Assembly: GCA_029844215.1 (NCBI GenBank)
Contig: CM056728.1
Span: 2,356,001-2,420,000, forward strand
Direction of reading: 5' to 3'
Length of the DNA: 64,000 nt
DNA from: Przewalskia tangutica
Lineage: Eukaryota; Streptophyta; Magnoliopsida; Solanales; Solanaceae
In this document: in pieces, positions 1-10,524 of the stretch
Numbering within the stretch: position 1 is the first letter of the stretch
How the letters are laid out: the number at the start of each line of letters is the position of its first letter
The notes under the pieces: model-generated
What the model saw: the letters and a program-made list of their open reading frames with translations, nothing else
The model's database searches: none
What the model was told of the DNA's origin: nothing
Translations under genes and position numbers: made by a program

Positions 1-741
1 TTCTCAAAAGTTTACCAGTGAACCTTGCAAACACAGTTAATATTTCTCTTTTGGACCAAATTATTAGGTTGGTGTGATGAAGATGATGTTGGTTTTGGCC
101 ATCAGTCTATGTGTTTGACAAGTGATAACACCTTTGTGCTTGTTTTCAATGCTCAACTATCTCTGTTCATCCAAGTTACTGCAATAGCTATTGTGATTGC
201 TCTCATTGCCTCATTGGGATACTACTTCAGTTTTGGTCGGCTGTGGTATCTATTCTACTGATTCTTAATTTATCTTTTTTCCAGTGTCCTTGTCATCCTC
301 CTAATGTTGTTCACTCCCTAAAATTTTGACCATCTTGTGGTTTTATCAATGGGAACATGTTAACCATTTTTCCCAACTCCATAGTGTCTTAAGTTATAGC
401 ATGGTAGGACTTGTCAAATTGCTCTTCATTTTCAAAATAGTAAGATACTTGGTTGATGTCTTCGATGCGTGGCGAATTGTTGGACAAACAGAGCTTCTAT
501 TAATTAAACAGGTGGATAGACCTTTAACCTTTGAAGATGTTCATTATTTAGACTAGTCCATGGTGGTGTTACTCCTTCGACTACTGGTTGTTGTTGCTAC
601 TGACTACTCTAAGATAGAAGATGAGTTCTTGAGAAAGATAGTAAATTGAGGGCAGGTGGAATAATCTTTGTGACTCTTAGGATGCAATCTTATGGTGGCA
701 TTACTGATGTATCAGGTTGCAAGTGTGGTTCACTTCTATTA
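1..741 (+). pseudogene. Unrecognised decayed gene, copy 1 (cut by window edge)
   Basis: Nearly identical to 16934-17673 (offset 16933), where the same sequence continues further upstream, so the window starts inside this copy. Short reading frames remain at 25-261, with a hydrophobic, membrane-like stretch near its C-terminus, and at 326-556. They are separated by stops, and no start or splice structure is convincing. Near 700-740 a frame reads into coding-like sequence that continues in the third copy at 10525-10807; here it is cut by the inverted-repeat element that follows. I do not recognise the family and infer only that it is a broken gene or a captured fragment. Confidence 0.4.
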
Positions 742-1006
742 CACTGGACTGCATTGGACAAAAAAATAATAAGTGGACGTTTTCAACCGGACTGGATTGT
801 ATAATTTTTAAAAATAATACACTTCAACTGCCATTTTTGAGACTCATCTAGTAGATGAGTTTCCCCTAGACTATACTAAAAAAAAATACAATCAATTATA
901 CATTAATACTCTAATACCGTCAATTATATATTAAGACAGTTCAGTCCATTACAATGCAATCCATTACAATATAGTACAGTCCAGTGCGACGTACCAAACG
1001 AGCCCT
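742..1006. mobile_element. Small inverted-repeat element (MITE-like)
   Basis: The ends carry a perfect 10-bp inverted repeat, CACTGGACTG at 742-751 and CAGTCCAGTG at 977-986. About 20 more bases follow the right arm and end in a CCAAACGAGCCC-type terminus common in plant MITEs. The left end abuts coding-like sequence that is uninterrupted in the copy at 10525, which marks the insertion point. The interior is AT-rich and has no reading frame. The sister copy at 17674 has lost the right end. The superfamily is not determined. Confidence 0.5.
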
Positions 1007-1084
1007 TAGAAAATAAGTGAATTTTTCTTACTTATTTTTTTATGTTCGATTAATTAGTGGAGAATATTATTTGAAAAATATTCA

Positions 1085-1190
1085 TCCACTTCCCACACCA
1101 TCCGAACCCCACCCTCACCCACCAACCCCTTACCCTCCTCCCCCTCCCACTACCCCACAACCCCTGCTCCCACCCGCCCCCTACCCCAAA
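1085..1190. repeat. C-rich tract upstream of RFL pseudogene B
   Basis: About 100 bp made almost only of C, A and T with many CCC and CCCC runs. The minus strand therefore has many closely spaced G runs. The same tract lies at 17948-18050 upstream of the intact sister gene. The proline-rich frame across it is a by-product of composition, not a gene. Confidence 0.6.
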
Positions 1191-1199
1191 TTTTATTGC

Positions 1200-1375
1200 A
1201 TACTCTCTTCCAATTTATATGATATCGTTTGACTGAATAAGATGTTTAAGAAATAAAATAAGATTTTTAAATTTTGTGATTTAAAATAAGTCAAAGATAT
1301 TTTTGTGATTATAAATTGTTAATCGTAAAATATAAAGTTAAAGTTAAATTATTGTTAAATAGGAGATTATTGTTA
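1200..1375. mobile_element. Decayed Stowaway-like remnant in RFL B leader region
   Basis: The order of words (CTCTCTTCCAATTTATATGA, then a TTTGACTGAATAAG-like stretch, then TTTAAGAAATAAAATAAGA) matches the layout of the clear Stowaway-like element at 27153-27370. The ends have decayed and no TA target duplication can be defined. It lies between the C-rich tract and the pseudogene and is repeated at 18065-18255. Confidence 0.4.
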
Positions 1376-1472
1376 AGAAATGTAGTAAGATTATATATTA
1401 CTCCATTTTACTACTTTTACTCTAGGGCACACCCAAATAGAACTGTGGAAACTTCACTGGCAGCCAACGAAG

Positions 1473-3183
1473 ATGACGAGAATTTATCTCTTTATCTCTT
1501 CTTCCCGTTTGGCAAGAGCTTATTCGTCATGCCATAGTAATAAATCCATTGGGTTAAATATCAAGATTGAGAATGTCAAGTGTTTAGATGATGCTGTGTC
1601 TCTCTTCCGTCAAATGGTTAGAATGAACCCTCTTCCTTCTGTTATTGACTTCTCTAAATTATTTAAGACTACGCTCAATATGAAGCATTACTCTGCTGCG
1701 GAAATTGGGTATCCCAATTAATGATTCCATCTTGAATATCGTGATTAACAATTATTGCCTGATGCATCGTGCTGATTTTGCATTTTCGGTGTTACCCATT
1801 TACTTGAAGAATGGCATTCCGTTTAATGTTATCACCTTTAACACCCTATTAAGGGGAATCTTTGCTGAAAATAAGGTCAAAGATGCAGTTGAATTGTTAA
1901 AAAAATTGGTGAGAGAGAATATTTGTGAGCCTAATGAAGTCACGTATGCAACCGTCATGAATGGCCTCAGCAAAAGGGGCCATACTCAGAAGACTTTAAG
2001 TTTGCTTCGGTTAATGGAACAGGGTAACACTAAGCCCGACATATTTAACTACAACATCGTCATCGATGCCTTTTGCAAAGATAGAAACTTAGATTCTGCT
2101 ATCAGCATTTTGGACGAGATGAAGCAGAAAGGCATTCCTCCAAACGTAGTCACTTATAGTTCATTAATTGATGGTATGTGTAGGCTTGGTCAGTGGGAAA
2201 AGGTAAAGACTTTGTTCTCCGAGATGGTGAACCTTAATATTTATCCAGATGTGCTCACCTTCAACATAGTGATAGATGGACTATGCAAAGAAGGGAAAGT
2301 TGCAGATGCCGAGAAGGTAATGAGACACATGACCGAAAAAGGTGTAAAGCCTGATATGATCACCTATACTGTGATAATGGATGGATATTGTTTGCGTGGT
2401 GAGCTGGATAGAGCGAGGAGAGTTTTTGATTTCATGATAGATAAGAATATTGAACATAACATTATTAGTTATAGCATACTAATAAACGGATACTGTAAGA
2501 AAAAGAAATTGACCGAGGCCATGCAATTGTTTCATGAAATTTCTCAAAAGGGATTAAAACCTAATGTTGTTACCTACAATACTCTCTTGCAAGGTCTGTT
2601 TGAAGTTGGAAGAATTGGCGATGCAAAAAAGTTCTTTGATGAGATGCTATCTGCGGGGCCCATACCAAATTTGTACACTCACAGTACTTTGCTCAATGGT
2701 TATTTTAAGTATGGACTTGTTGAAGAAGCTATGTCGCTCTTTCATAAGTTGGAAAGTAAGATAGAATATACTAGTAACGCAATTTACACTGTTGTCATTA
2801 ATGGATTGTGCAAAAATGGTAAACTCGATGATGCTCATGCTATTTTTGGGAAGCTTTCTTCAATTGGATTGCTTCCGGATGTGAGAACATATACTGTAAT
2901 GATAAATGGATTTTGTTTTGAAGGGTTGTTTCATGAAGCTAAAGATATTCTAAGAAAAATGGAAGACAACGGTTGTTTCCCAGACAATGTCACTTACAAT
3001 GTTATTGTGCAAGGTTTTCTCAGGTGTAGCAAAATTAGTGAAATGACAACTTTTATGAAGGAAATGACCGGAAGGGGTTTCTCATTTGATGCAACTACAG
3101 CTGAATTACTTGTAAAGGCTATAAGCGAGAATCCTTCCGTCCTTGACATGATACCAGAGTTTCACGTGGAAAATAAGAAGTGA
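1473..3183 (+). pseudogene. RFL-type PPR pseudogene B (frameshifted twin of gene A)
   Basis: Almost identical to the intact gene at 18362-20095, with the same start context and stop. It begins with the same mitochondrial-type N-terminus (MTRIYLFISSSRLARAYSS). Near 1697-1702 a net loss of 23 nt, within the first full PPR motif, shifts the frame and brings a stop at 1719-1721. From 1705 the second frame runs without a stop to 3183 and keeps about 12 full PPR motifs. An internal start at 1705 could give a 492-residue protein, but it would lack the targeting peptide and the first motif. The rest of the coding sequence is scarcely altered, so the break is recent. A sequencing or assembly error is unlikely, because the missing piece is a clean block. 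Confidence 0.85.
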
Positions 3184-3860
3184 ATATTTCTTTCGCCTGG
3201 TTTATTCGGCTATGCTATCATACAATTTCCTTTATATCCCTGCAAAAGAAATGGCATCTGATGCAATTGTAGAAGCTGAATAAGATGACAATTGTTGGAA
3301 TCATTAGAGAATGAGGTATCAACCACTTCTAAAAGATATCAGCTTCTTCTTGACAGGCTTTTAGAGTTGGTGATGTGACCTCCTTCTTTTATGTACTACA
3401 ACAACATACCCAATGTAATCCCACAAGTGGAGTCTAGGGATTTTCTTTTCTATATTAGTTTTTGAATTTTGAATATTTTATTGTCTATGAAATATTGAAT
3501 CCTGTGGAAACTATAAGGTAGGAGTAACATATATCTAATTACTTCTCTCTTTAGCTTTTCAATGTAATCATGTTCTATCAAGAAAAAGTCTCGTCTCTAG
3601 AATCAATTGCATATCAGCTGTGATTTTTTGTTTCTCATTCATGATTGTAATAAAGTACACTTAAAAGTGTATGAATTTCCAATATGATATTTTCTTGTTG
3701 CATCGTCTTGCTTTGATTTGGCTGTGTGAATGAAGCATTATAAAATAAGGTTGCTTGGAGGCTTGACATAAATTTAAACCTGCAAGATTACTGGTATTCA
3801 GAGTCAATGTCATTGCTCCTTGAGTTTCAGCATCGTCTCTTTATACGACATTCAGTATTG
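3184..3860. other. 3' flank of RFL B, with TTG-tail SINE/RTE fragment
   Basis: Matches the 3' flank of gene A (20096-20771). At about 3395-3445 it holds a fragment of the dispersed SINE/RTE tail, minus orientation, recognised by the words ACAACAACATACCC and CCCACAAGTGG. The duplication shared with 20771 ends at 3860, where RFL coding sequence starts abruptly. Confidence 0.6.
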
Positions 3861-4108
3861 AAGCTAAAGATATTCTAAGAAAAATGGAAGACAACTGTTG
3901 TTTTCCAAACAATGTCACTTACAATGTTATTGTGCAAGGTTTTCTTAGATGTCGCAAAATTAGTGAAATGACAACTTTTATGAAGGAAATGAGCGGAAGG
4001 GGCTTCTCATTTGATGCAACTACAGCTGAGTTACTGGTAAAGGCTATAAGCGAGAATCCTTCCGTCCTTGACATGAGACCAAAGCTTCACTCAAAAACTA
4101 AGAAGTGA
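3861..4108 (+). pseudogene. RFL 3'-end fragment C (last PPR motifs and C-terminus)
   Basis: Begins in mid-motif at the word equivalent to EAKDILRKMEDN of gene A, then runs through the final PPR motif and the C-terminal tail to a stop at 4106-4108. About 82 codons are in frame. There is no start or promoter, because the 5' part is replaced by the duplicated flank of gene B. The 3' flank after it is closest to that of the minus-strand gene F, including the GGCATCCAATGCAATTGTGG word. This is a breakpoint relic, not a functional gene. Confidence 0.85.
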
Positions 4109-6020
4109 ATATTTCTTTTGCTTGGTTTATTTGGCTACATTATAACTGTGATACAGTTTCTGTTGGTCATTGCAAATGAAATGGCATCCAATGCAATTGT
4201 GGAAGCTGAAAAATGGAAATTAAAAAGCTGTTTGGGCTTTCCAGGCAGTCCTGTTGAGGAGGTACATCAATTCTGATGTTTTGATTGTATTTCGACTCTT
4301 TTTTATCTTGGAAACCAGATATTACTGCTCTCTTGATGTGATAAATGATGTGAGTTTCCCTTATGTGTACACATTATGAGTCTAGAAATATCATTTGCAG
4401 TGCTCTTTAGTTATCTTTCATGTATTATCGTTTTCTATCTATTTGAGAATCAATAACAACTGCCCGCAATTTAGAAATTACTTTGGAAACTGATAATTTC
4501 TAAAGTCTTGGTAACATCAACCATAATTGGAAAACCAGAGCTGACAAGTTCAACCACATCCTTCTGTCCCTGAAACATATAGTATGAATATATGTGATTT
4601 TTTTGAAGTTGAAACAGAGCTTGTTTAACTATATTAGAATATTTTTTTTGAGGTTTATGTATGGTCCAAGAGCACCGGATGCTTTGTTGAAATAGAACTT
4701 GTTCAAATTTGATAGGGTATGCAAAGTGTCATCGCTATTAGAAAAGGGTCGTACTCCATATAGCTCTGTTTGATTCCTTACTGTAATTGTCAGTTTCTTT
4801 ATTTTAGAATATGTATTTTAACTTTTAAGTGTAAACTCTGCTTTCTATTTTAAGAATTTGGGGGAAAGAGACCCATGTCTTATTTTATACTTCAGCACTG
4901 TGTTATAGTGTTGGTAAGTGTTAGTTGTTGTTAAGGATATTAGTTGTCTATGGGATATTGAATCCTGTGGATACTATCACATAGGAGTAGCATATATCTA
5001 ATTTCTTCTATGCTTTTGTTTTTCAGTGTGATCATGTTTTGTTGCAAAATTAACCTCGTCTGTAGAATCATTTGAATATCAATTTTCAGCTATGATCTTT
5101 TAGTCATCTAATTCTCCTTCATTAATATAATAAAGTGCATTTGAACTTGTACAGTGCCTCTGATTTTCTCTCTCAATGTTGCCAAAGACTTGTATGTTCC
5201 AGCCTATCAATTTTCCTTTATGTAATTTCATTTTGCTGGCCAATATGAATTCTGGTTCCCTGACACCTCAAATTTGTTCGACCATGTTCACAAAGTCTTC
5301 AAGTTCCAATCAGAGGTGAGGATGGGTGCACCTTTAAAGAAAAAGACACAAATGTTGCTAGTTGGGTTTGATCCCTAGACCTTAAAGAATTAAACTCAAT
5401 ACTTTACTAGTGCACCACTCAGCCTCATCCAACTAACTTTAATCAAGCTTCCCCTCTCCTACCTTACTTCAAGGCACATGAATCAAGTTTTGACCATGTG
5501 TTCCTTCGACATATTTTCAGAATTATACACATAATATACCGAGTTTACCTGAGTGACCATGGGTTCACGTGGCCCATTTTCTATACCTAAAATCGCCCCC
5601 AGTTCCAATCACATGTTTTCAAAATTTGAAATATGATCTTTTTTGCCATTTCCTGCTTATTAACATTAGAGGATTATGATCCGATTTACGTCAGGAAGTA
5701 GTATTTGTTTCATATACTTGATTTTTCATCCCACTCTGTTGAGAACCTAAATCTGTCAATTCTTGAGGCCCTGTGCTTTGAGATGCAAGGAAATTGAGTG
5801 ATGGCCGTTTAGGATTTCAGTACAATTCCAATTTCTCATATCCTGCATGATAATTGAGGACTTGGCAACGAGAAGAATCTTCTAGTATATGTTTTGGCTT
5901 TGTAAGCTCTGGAAGAAATTTGTTGTTATTCACCTAATATACGTGCAATATTTCTTTAATAACTATGATTTTTCACGCCTCAAAGCTTTCTTTCCATTTT
6001 CCCGACTGAACATTTCACTT
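4109..6020. other. RFL 3'-flank sequence, no gene seen
   Basis: The first kilobase is shared with the 3' flanks of genes D, E and F, so it travels with the RFL units. The stretch at about 5030-5140 is also shared with 27890-28040. A tRNA-promoter-like word (GGGTTTGATCCC) near 5372 hints at SINE debris, but I cannot define an element. I see no coding sequence. Confidence 0.5.
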
Positions 6021-6023
6021 GCC

Positions 6024-6163
6024 AGATAAGTGCATCAGGCAAATTCTGGTTGTTGATCAGGTTGGTATGTGGGAAATGTGTCTATTGGAGATGTTGTCCG
6101 TGCTATTGCAAGTGATCGTAGGGATGATGTGAACCATTTAAATGCTTACAGACGAGGAGATAC
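6024..6163 (+). pseudogene. CBSX3-like exon fragment (second CBS domain), frameshifted
   Basis: Encodes the words IRQILVVDQ and, after a frameshift near 6070, VSIGDVVRAIASDRR and NHLNAYRRGD. These match the end of a plant mitochondrial CBSX3-type protein (two CBS domains, a regulator of thioredoxin o). Only the last exon is represented. It lies downstream of an RFL fragment, as in the other units of this cluster. Confidence 0.65.
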
Positions 6164-6450
6164 CAGATGATGATGACAATAATTAAACGGATCAGGCCCT
6201 TAATCTGGTGTGTTTATAACCAACAGTTGTTTAAGATGGCAATTTCTTTAAACATAATAAATAGTGTTTCATCTTGTCTGAATGGTTAATACTGTTGATA
6301 GGGATGCCTATTGGTAAACTTCTGCCTGTTGAAGCTATTCTTTTACCAAAAAGTTGGAGATTGTTGTGGGTAGAGGTTTGGACATTGATGTAAATTTTCT
6401 CATAAGGACCATTTCAAATTCTTCTTTTATGTGATGATCAACTTAACCAA

Positions 6451-6519
6451 GTCGTTGTATAGTGGCAAGTATTCCCGCCTGTCACGTCGGTGACCCGGGT
6501 TCGATCCCCGAAAACGGCG
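6451..6519 (+). pseudogene. tRNA-Asp(GTC)-like pseudogene, possible SINE head
   Basis: The 69 nt follow the plant tRNA-Asp sequence closely: 5' GTCGTTG, D-arm GTGGCAAGT, anticodon loop CTGTCAC with GTC, T-loop TTCGATC. Three bases of the D-arm region are missing. The anticodon stem has a mismatch (GTCGG in place of GCGGG), and both the T stem and the acceptor stem carry a mismatch near CCCGAAAAC. I do not expect a working tRNA. It runs directly into the SINE/RTE tail that follows, so it may be the head of a tRNA-derived element. Confidence 0.6.
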
Positions 6520-6534
6520 TTTAACATTTAAATT

Positions 6535-6690
6535 TTTTGTTCGGGTCTGACCGTTTTTCTTGCTTTGCTTGGACTTATGCTTTGTCTTGAGCCGAACCGC
6601 TCTGCTCTACCTACCAAGGTAGAGATAAGATGTAAAGATAAAATCTGTGTACACTCTACCCTTCCGGACCAAGGTAGAGGTAAGATCATT
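6535..6690 (+). mobile_element. SINE/RTE-type 3' tail fragment
   Basis: Contains the family words TCTGACCGTTTTTCTTGC, CTACCTACCAAGGTAGAG and GTGTACACTCTACCC, which recur at 23.5, 29.5, 31.6, 37.9, 38.3, 42.4, 47.9 and 56.5 kb. It is partly duplicated internally (two AAGGTAGAG words). The terminal TTG repeat is missing. Confidence 0.55.
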
Positions 6691-7140
6691 TGTTTTTCTT
6701 GCTTTGCTTAGGCTTATTATCAGTTTCATATAGATGTCAAAATGTCCAAAGAGATTAGAAATCATGTAATTTTGAAGAACTTAAGCTGATTCAATAACTA
6801 CTATGCTTCCGTCCAAACAGATTTGTTATAAATTCTCAGCTCATATTTTTTTATTTAAATTCATGTCAAACCAATAATATATAAAATGAAAGTATTAAAA
6901 GTTTTCTATATTTTAAAACTAATAATTTCTTTTATAACATATGATCTTCACATTTTTTAATCAACAAGCAAAATAAAAGGGGGCAATCATTAGTTTAATA
7001 TTTTGTTTTGGTTAACAATAAGAGTTTATGATTAAATACTATCAGCTGTTTATTTTTGGTACAATGGCTATTGCATCTATAAATAAATAAGAAAAACTCT
7101 ATTAATACCACACCACTGGCAAATTAGGGCATATTCTGTA

Positions 7141-8933
7141 ATGCCATTGGAGATGATGAGAATTACCCTTCGCAATGCTTGTTCCGCAATTACAATCAGA
7201 GCTTATTCTTCCTGCCATAGCAATTTTGAGAATGTCGATGATGGTGTTACTCTCTTCCGTCAAATGGTCGATGATTTCTCTAAATTAATTTAGACTATGA
7301 TAAATATGAAGCATTATTCTACTGTTATTTCTCTTTTTAGAGAAATGCTGAAATTGGGTATCTCAATTGATGGATTTATCTTGAGTAACGTGATTAACAG
7401 TTATTGCCTCATGCAATTTTGGGTTTTCGGTGTTACCCATTTACTTGAACAATGGCATTCCATTTAATGTTGTCACCTTTTAACACACTATTAAGGGGAA
7501 TCTTTGCTGAAAATAAGATCAAAGATGCGGTTGAATTCATGAAAAAGTTGGTGAGAGACAAAATTTGTGAGCCCGATGAAGTCATGTATGGAACCGTCAT
7601 GAATGGCCTCAGCAAAAGGGGTCATACTGAGAAGACTTTGAGTTTGCTCCGGTTAATGGAACAAGGGAATACTAAGCCCAACATAAAGAACTACAGCATC
7701 GTCATAGATTCTCTTTGCAAAGATAGAAACTTAGATGCTTCTATCAGCATTTTGAATGAGATGAAGCAAAAAGGCATTCCCCCAGACATAGTCACATATA
7801 GTTCATTAATTGATGGTATGTGTAGGCTTGGTCATTGGGAAAAGGTAAAGACTTTGTTCTCCGAGATGGTGAACCTTAATAGTTATCCAAATGTCCGCAC
7901 CTTCAACATAGTGATAGATGGACTATGCAAAGAAGGAAAAGTTGCAGATGCCGAGGAGGTAATGAGACACATGATTAAAAAAGGTGTAGAGCCTAATATA
8001 ATAACCTACAGTGCGATAATGGATGGATATTGTTTGCGTGGTCAACTGGATAGAGCAAGGAAAGTTTTTGATTTCATGATAGATAAGAATATTGAACATA
8101 ACATTATTAGCTATAGCATACTAATAAACGGATGCTGTAAGAAAAAGAAATTGACCGAGGTCATGCAATTGTTTCATGTAATTTCTCAAAAGAGATTAAA
8201 ACCTAATGTTGTTACCTACAATACTATCTTGCAAGGTCTATTTGAAGTTGGAAGAATTAGCGATGTAGAAAAAATATATGTTGAGATGCTATCTGCCTCG
8301 TACCTGATTTATACACTCTTTGCACTTTGCTCGATGGTTATTTTAAGTACGGACTTGTTGAAGAAGCCATGTCTCTCCTTAATAAGTTGGAAAGTAAGAT
8401 AGAATATACTAGTATTTCAATTTACAATGTTGTCATTAATGGATTGTGCAAAAATGGTAAACTCGATGAAGCTCATGCTATTTTTGAGAAGCTTTCTTCA
8501 ATTGGATTGCTTCCGGATGTGAGAATCGGCCGAGCAAGCGCCTACTGGTGAAGTCGCCCCAAACGGTGATTTAGTCATCTCCCTCTGGCCCCCCCGCTCC
8601 GTTTTCCTTCTGGTTAACGGAGCCTTAGTGAGCTCGAAAAACAGGAAGGGAAAGACTGATCATGGAGTCTTGAAGGGTTGTTTGATGAAGCTAAAGATAT
8701 TCTACAAAAATGGAAGACAAAGGTTGTTTTCCAGACAATGTGACTTACAATGTTATTGTACAAGGTTTTCTCAGGTGTCGCAAAATTAGTGAAATGACAA
8801 CTTTTATGAAGGAAATGACATTAAGGGGCTTCTCATTTGATGCAACTAAGCTGAGTTACTGGTAAACGTTGTAAGGGAGAATCCTTCCGTCCTTGACATG
8901 ATACCAGAGCTTCACGTGGAAAATAAGAAGTGA
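7141..8933 (+). pseudogene. RFL-type PPR pseudogene D, multiply disrupted
   Basis: Starts with an ATG and an N-terminus of the gene E type (MMRITLRNA-like). Damage includes a missing block after 7265, an in-frame stop at the LFKT word (near 7290), an extra T near 7480, a frameshift near 8297 in motif 10, a replaced segment at 8526-8670 and a lost base near 8850. The longest intact stretch, 7452-8402, still encodes about eight motifs. Motif order and the 3' end follow gene A, but many residues are closer to gene F (for example SLCKDRNLD and CRLGHWEKV), so it descends from a mosaic or older copy. Confidence 0.9.
8526..8670. other. 145-bp GC-rich foreign insert inside RFL pseudogene D
   Basis: Replaces about 31 nt of PPR motif 13. 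It is visibly richer in G and C than the surrounding sequence, with runs such as CTGGCCCCCCCGCTCCG, and matches nothing else in the window. There are no inverted ends or target duplication, so it looks like filler DNA captured during break repair. The composition would fit organellar, perhaps mitochondrial, DNA, but I cannot confirm that. Confidence 0.6.
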
Positions 8934-9505
8934 ATTTTTCTTTCACTTGGTTTATTCGGCTGTACAAAAGAAATCACATTGCATTATCACATCTGATATA
9001 ATAGCTTGAGCTTTCCAGGCAAGCTTATTGAGACGGTACATCCCTTTTGATATTTTGGTTGTTTTTCCACTCTTCTTTATCTTGGATATCAGATCATACT
9101 GCTGTCTTAATATGATAAATAATGTGAGTTTACCTTATGTGTATACATTATAAGTCTAGGGAAATCATTTTCTGTGCTATTTAGTTATCTTAAGGTATTG
9201 TCATTTTCTATTTTTTTGAGAATCTATCACAACTGCCTGCAACTTATACGTTTCTGAGGAAATTAGAAACAATCTTTTCGACATTTTGTAAAGCTTGGTA
9301 CATCAACCATAATTGGAACAAAAGATTTTACAAGATCAACCCCATCGCTCTGTCACTAAACCATATAGTATTGAGTATTTTCTTGCCTTTACTTGGCCTT
9401 GTGAACGGAAGAATTATAACATATGGCTGCTTGGAGGCTTGACATATATTTTCAAACTGGAATGTCTCTTTATAAGACTTTGTATTTGTACTCTAGGGAA
9501 GGAAA
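8934..9505. other. RFL 3' flank, start of the 5.65-kb-offset repeat
   Basis: Continues the flank type seen after genes C, E and F. From about 9170 it is duplicated at 14820, with an offset of about 5647, and the shared block runs to about 10440. No gene. Confidence 0.55.
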
Positions 9506-9509
9506 CACA

Positions 9510-10383
9510 GGCTGAAAGAACTCATCTTAGGGAAATCACAGTACAGGAAAAGCGTCCAAGTCAATAAGTTGGGGACATTATGACAGAAGAGGTAAACTTC
9601 AAAGTCTCTTCTCGTCATAAAAGAAATGTGCATCCTGCAAAAGCTATTCTAGTAGCTATATCTGAAGTCAAGTTTGTATATATCCGGTTTGCAAAACAAG
9701 CTCATCACGGTTACACCAGAAACTGAAGTTCTGAAAGCTATGCAGCCAATGAAAGGTGTTATTTTCTGCTGTATTTCTCAGACATTTAGCCTTTTCCAAT
9801 GATTATTTGCTTCAAACAGAAGAGGATAAGCTAATATACGTTGCCACATGTTAAGAGTAATTTGTTGGGAAGGAGAAGTCCCGAATTGGTTGGAACAAGG
9901 ATTGAACATGGAAGTCCACCAAGTGTTATATGTTAAGTAATTGACATATTGAAAGTTTGGCCCCACCGGCCAATTCCAAGTACAGGTAATTTTACAAGTA
10001 TATATAAATATATTAAATGACTTGGACTAGTAATTCGCCGTTCGAGCCGAACCTTCAATTAAAAAGTTTTAGTTTTAGTTAGAACTTAATTCCTTGAAAG
10101 TGGCTTTTTCGATTGGCAGTACACGTTTTGGCTTTGTTGTATCCCTAAGAAACTTGTTTGGATCCTGCTAAATAGTATACGTCCGATATTTCTTTAAGGA
10201 CAATGGTTTTCCACACTTCAAAGTTTTCTTTCAATTTCATCTTTCTATTTTTCTGACATGATATGTCGCTTGCCAGATAATCGCATCAGACATATTCCTG
10301 TTGTTGATCAGGATCAGACTGTTATGACAGGGATGGTCTCCGTTGAAGATGTCCGTGCTGTTGCAACTGAGCATAGGAATGGA
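9510..10383 (+). pseudogene. CBSX3-like pseudogene, copy 1 (three exon cassettes)
   Basis: Three pieces keep the exon order of a CBSX3-type gene. Piece 1 (9510-9591) has LREITVQ and a broken SKS...MTEE end, followed by a GT donor. Piece 2 (about 9694-9755) has NKLITVTPETEVLKAMQPMK and a GT donor; its acceptor reads GCAA instead of GCAG. Piece 3 (10277-10383), after an AG acceptor, has DNRIRHIPVVD and GMVSVEDVRAVATEHRN. Phases join correctly between pieces 2 and 3. The N-terminal exons and the C-terminal tail are missing, and RFL leader sequence follows at once. Such proteins act in mitochondria as thioredoxin regulators; this copy cannot be functional. Confidence 0.75.
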
Positions 10384-10517
10384 ATAAGATTATATATTAC
10401 TCCATTTTACTACTTTTACTCTAGGGCACACTCAAATAGAATGGAGTAAACGTTGTAAGGGAGAATCCTTCCGTCCTTGACATGATACCAGAGCTTCACT
10501 CAAAAAATAAGAAGTGA
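10384..10517 (+). pseudogene. Miniature RFL relic: leader fused to last codons
   Basis: The RFL A/B leader word (AAGATTATATATTACTCC through CTCTAGGGCACAC, about 55 bp) is followed within a few bases by the last 25 or so RFL codons (NPSVLDMIPELHSKNKK) and a stop at 10515-10517. Essentially the whole coding region is missing, consistent with one internal deletion. Confidence 0.75.
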
Positions 10518-10524
10518 ATTAGTG

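Noticed and set aside
1017..1232. Proline-rich 71-codon frame
   Set aside because: It is a translation of the C-rich tract. The same tract in the second copy (17948-18050) has no such frame on the plus strand.
5330..5470. Possible further SINE
   Set aside because: Only a B-box-like word is visible. There is no A-box at the right spacing, no tail and no target duplication.
6451..6519. Functional tRNA-Asp gene
   Set aside because: Three bases are missing near the D arm, and there are mismatches in the anticodon, T and acceptor stems.
9778..9966. Minus-strand 62-codon frame, repeated at 15425-15613
   Set aside because: It is duplicated only because the 1.3-kb block is duplicated. It lies in the intron of the CBSX3-like pseudogene.
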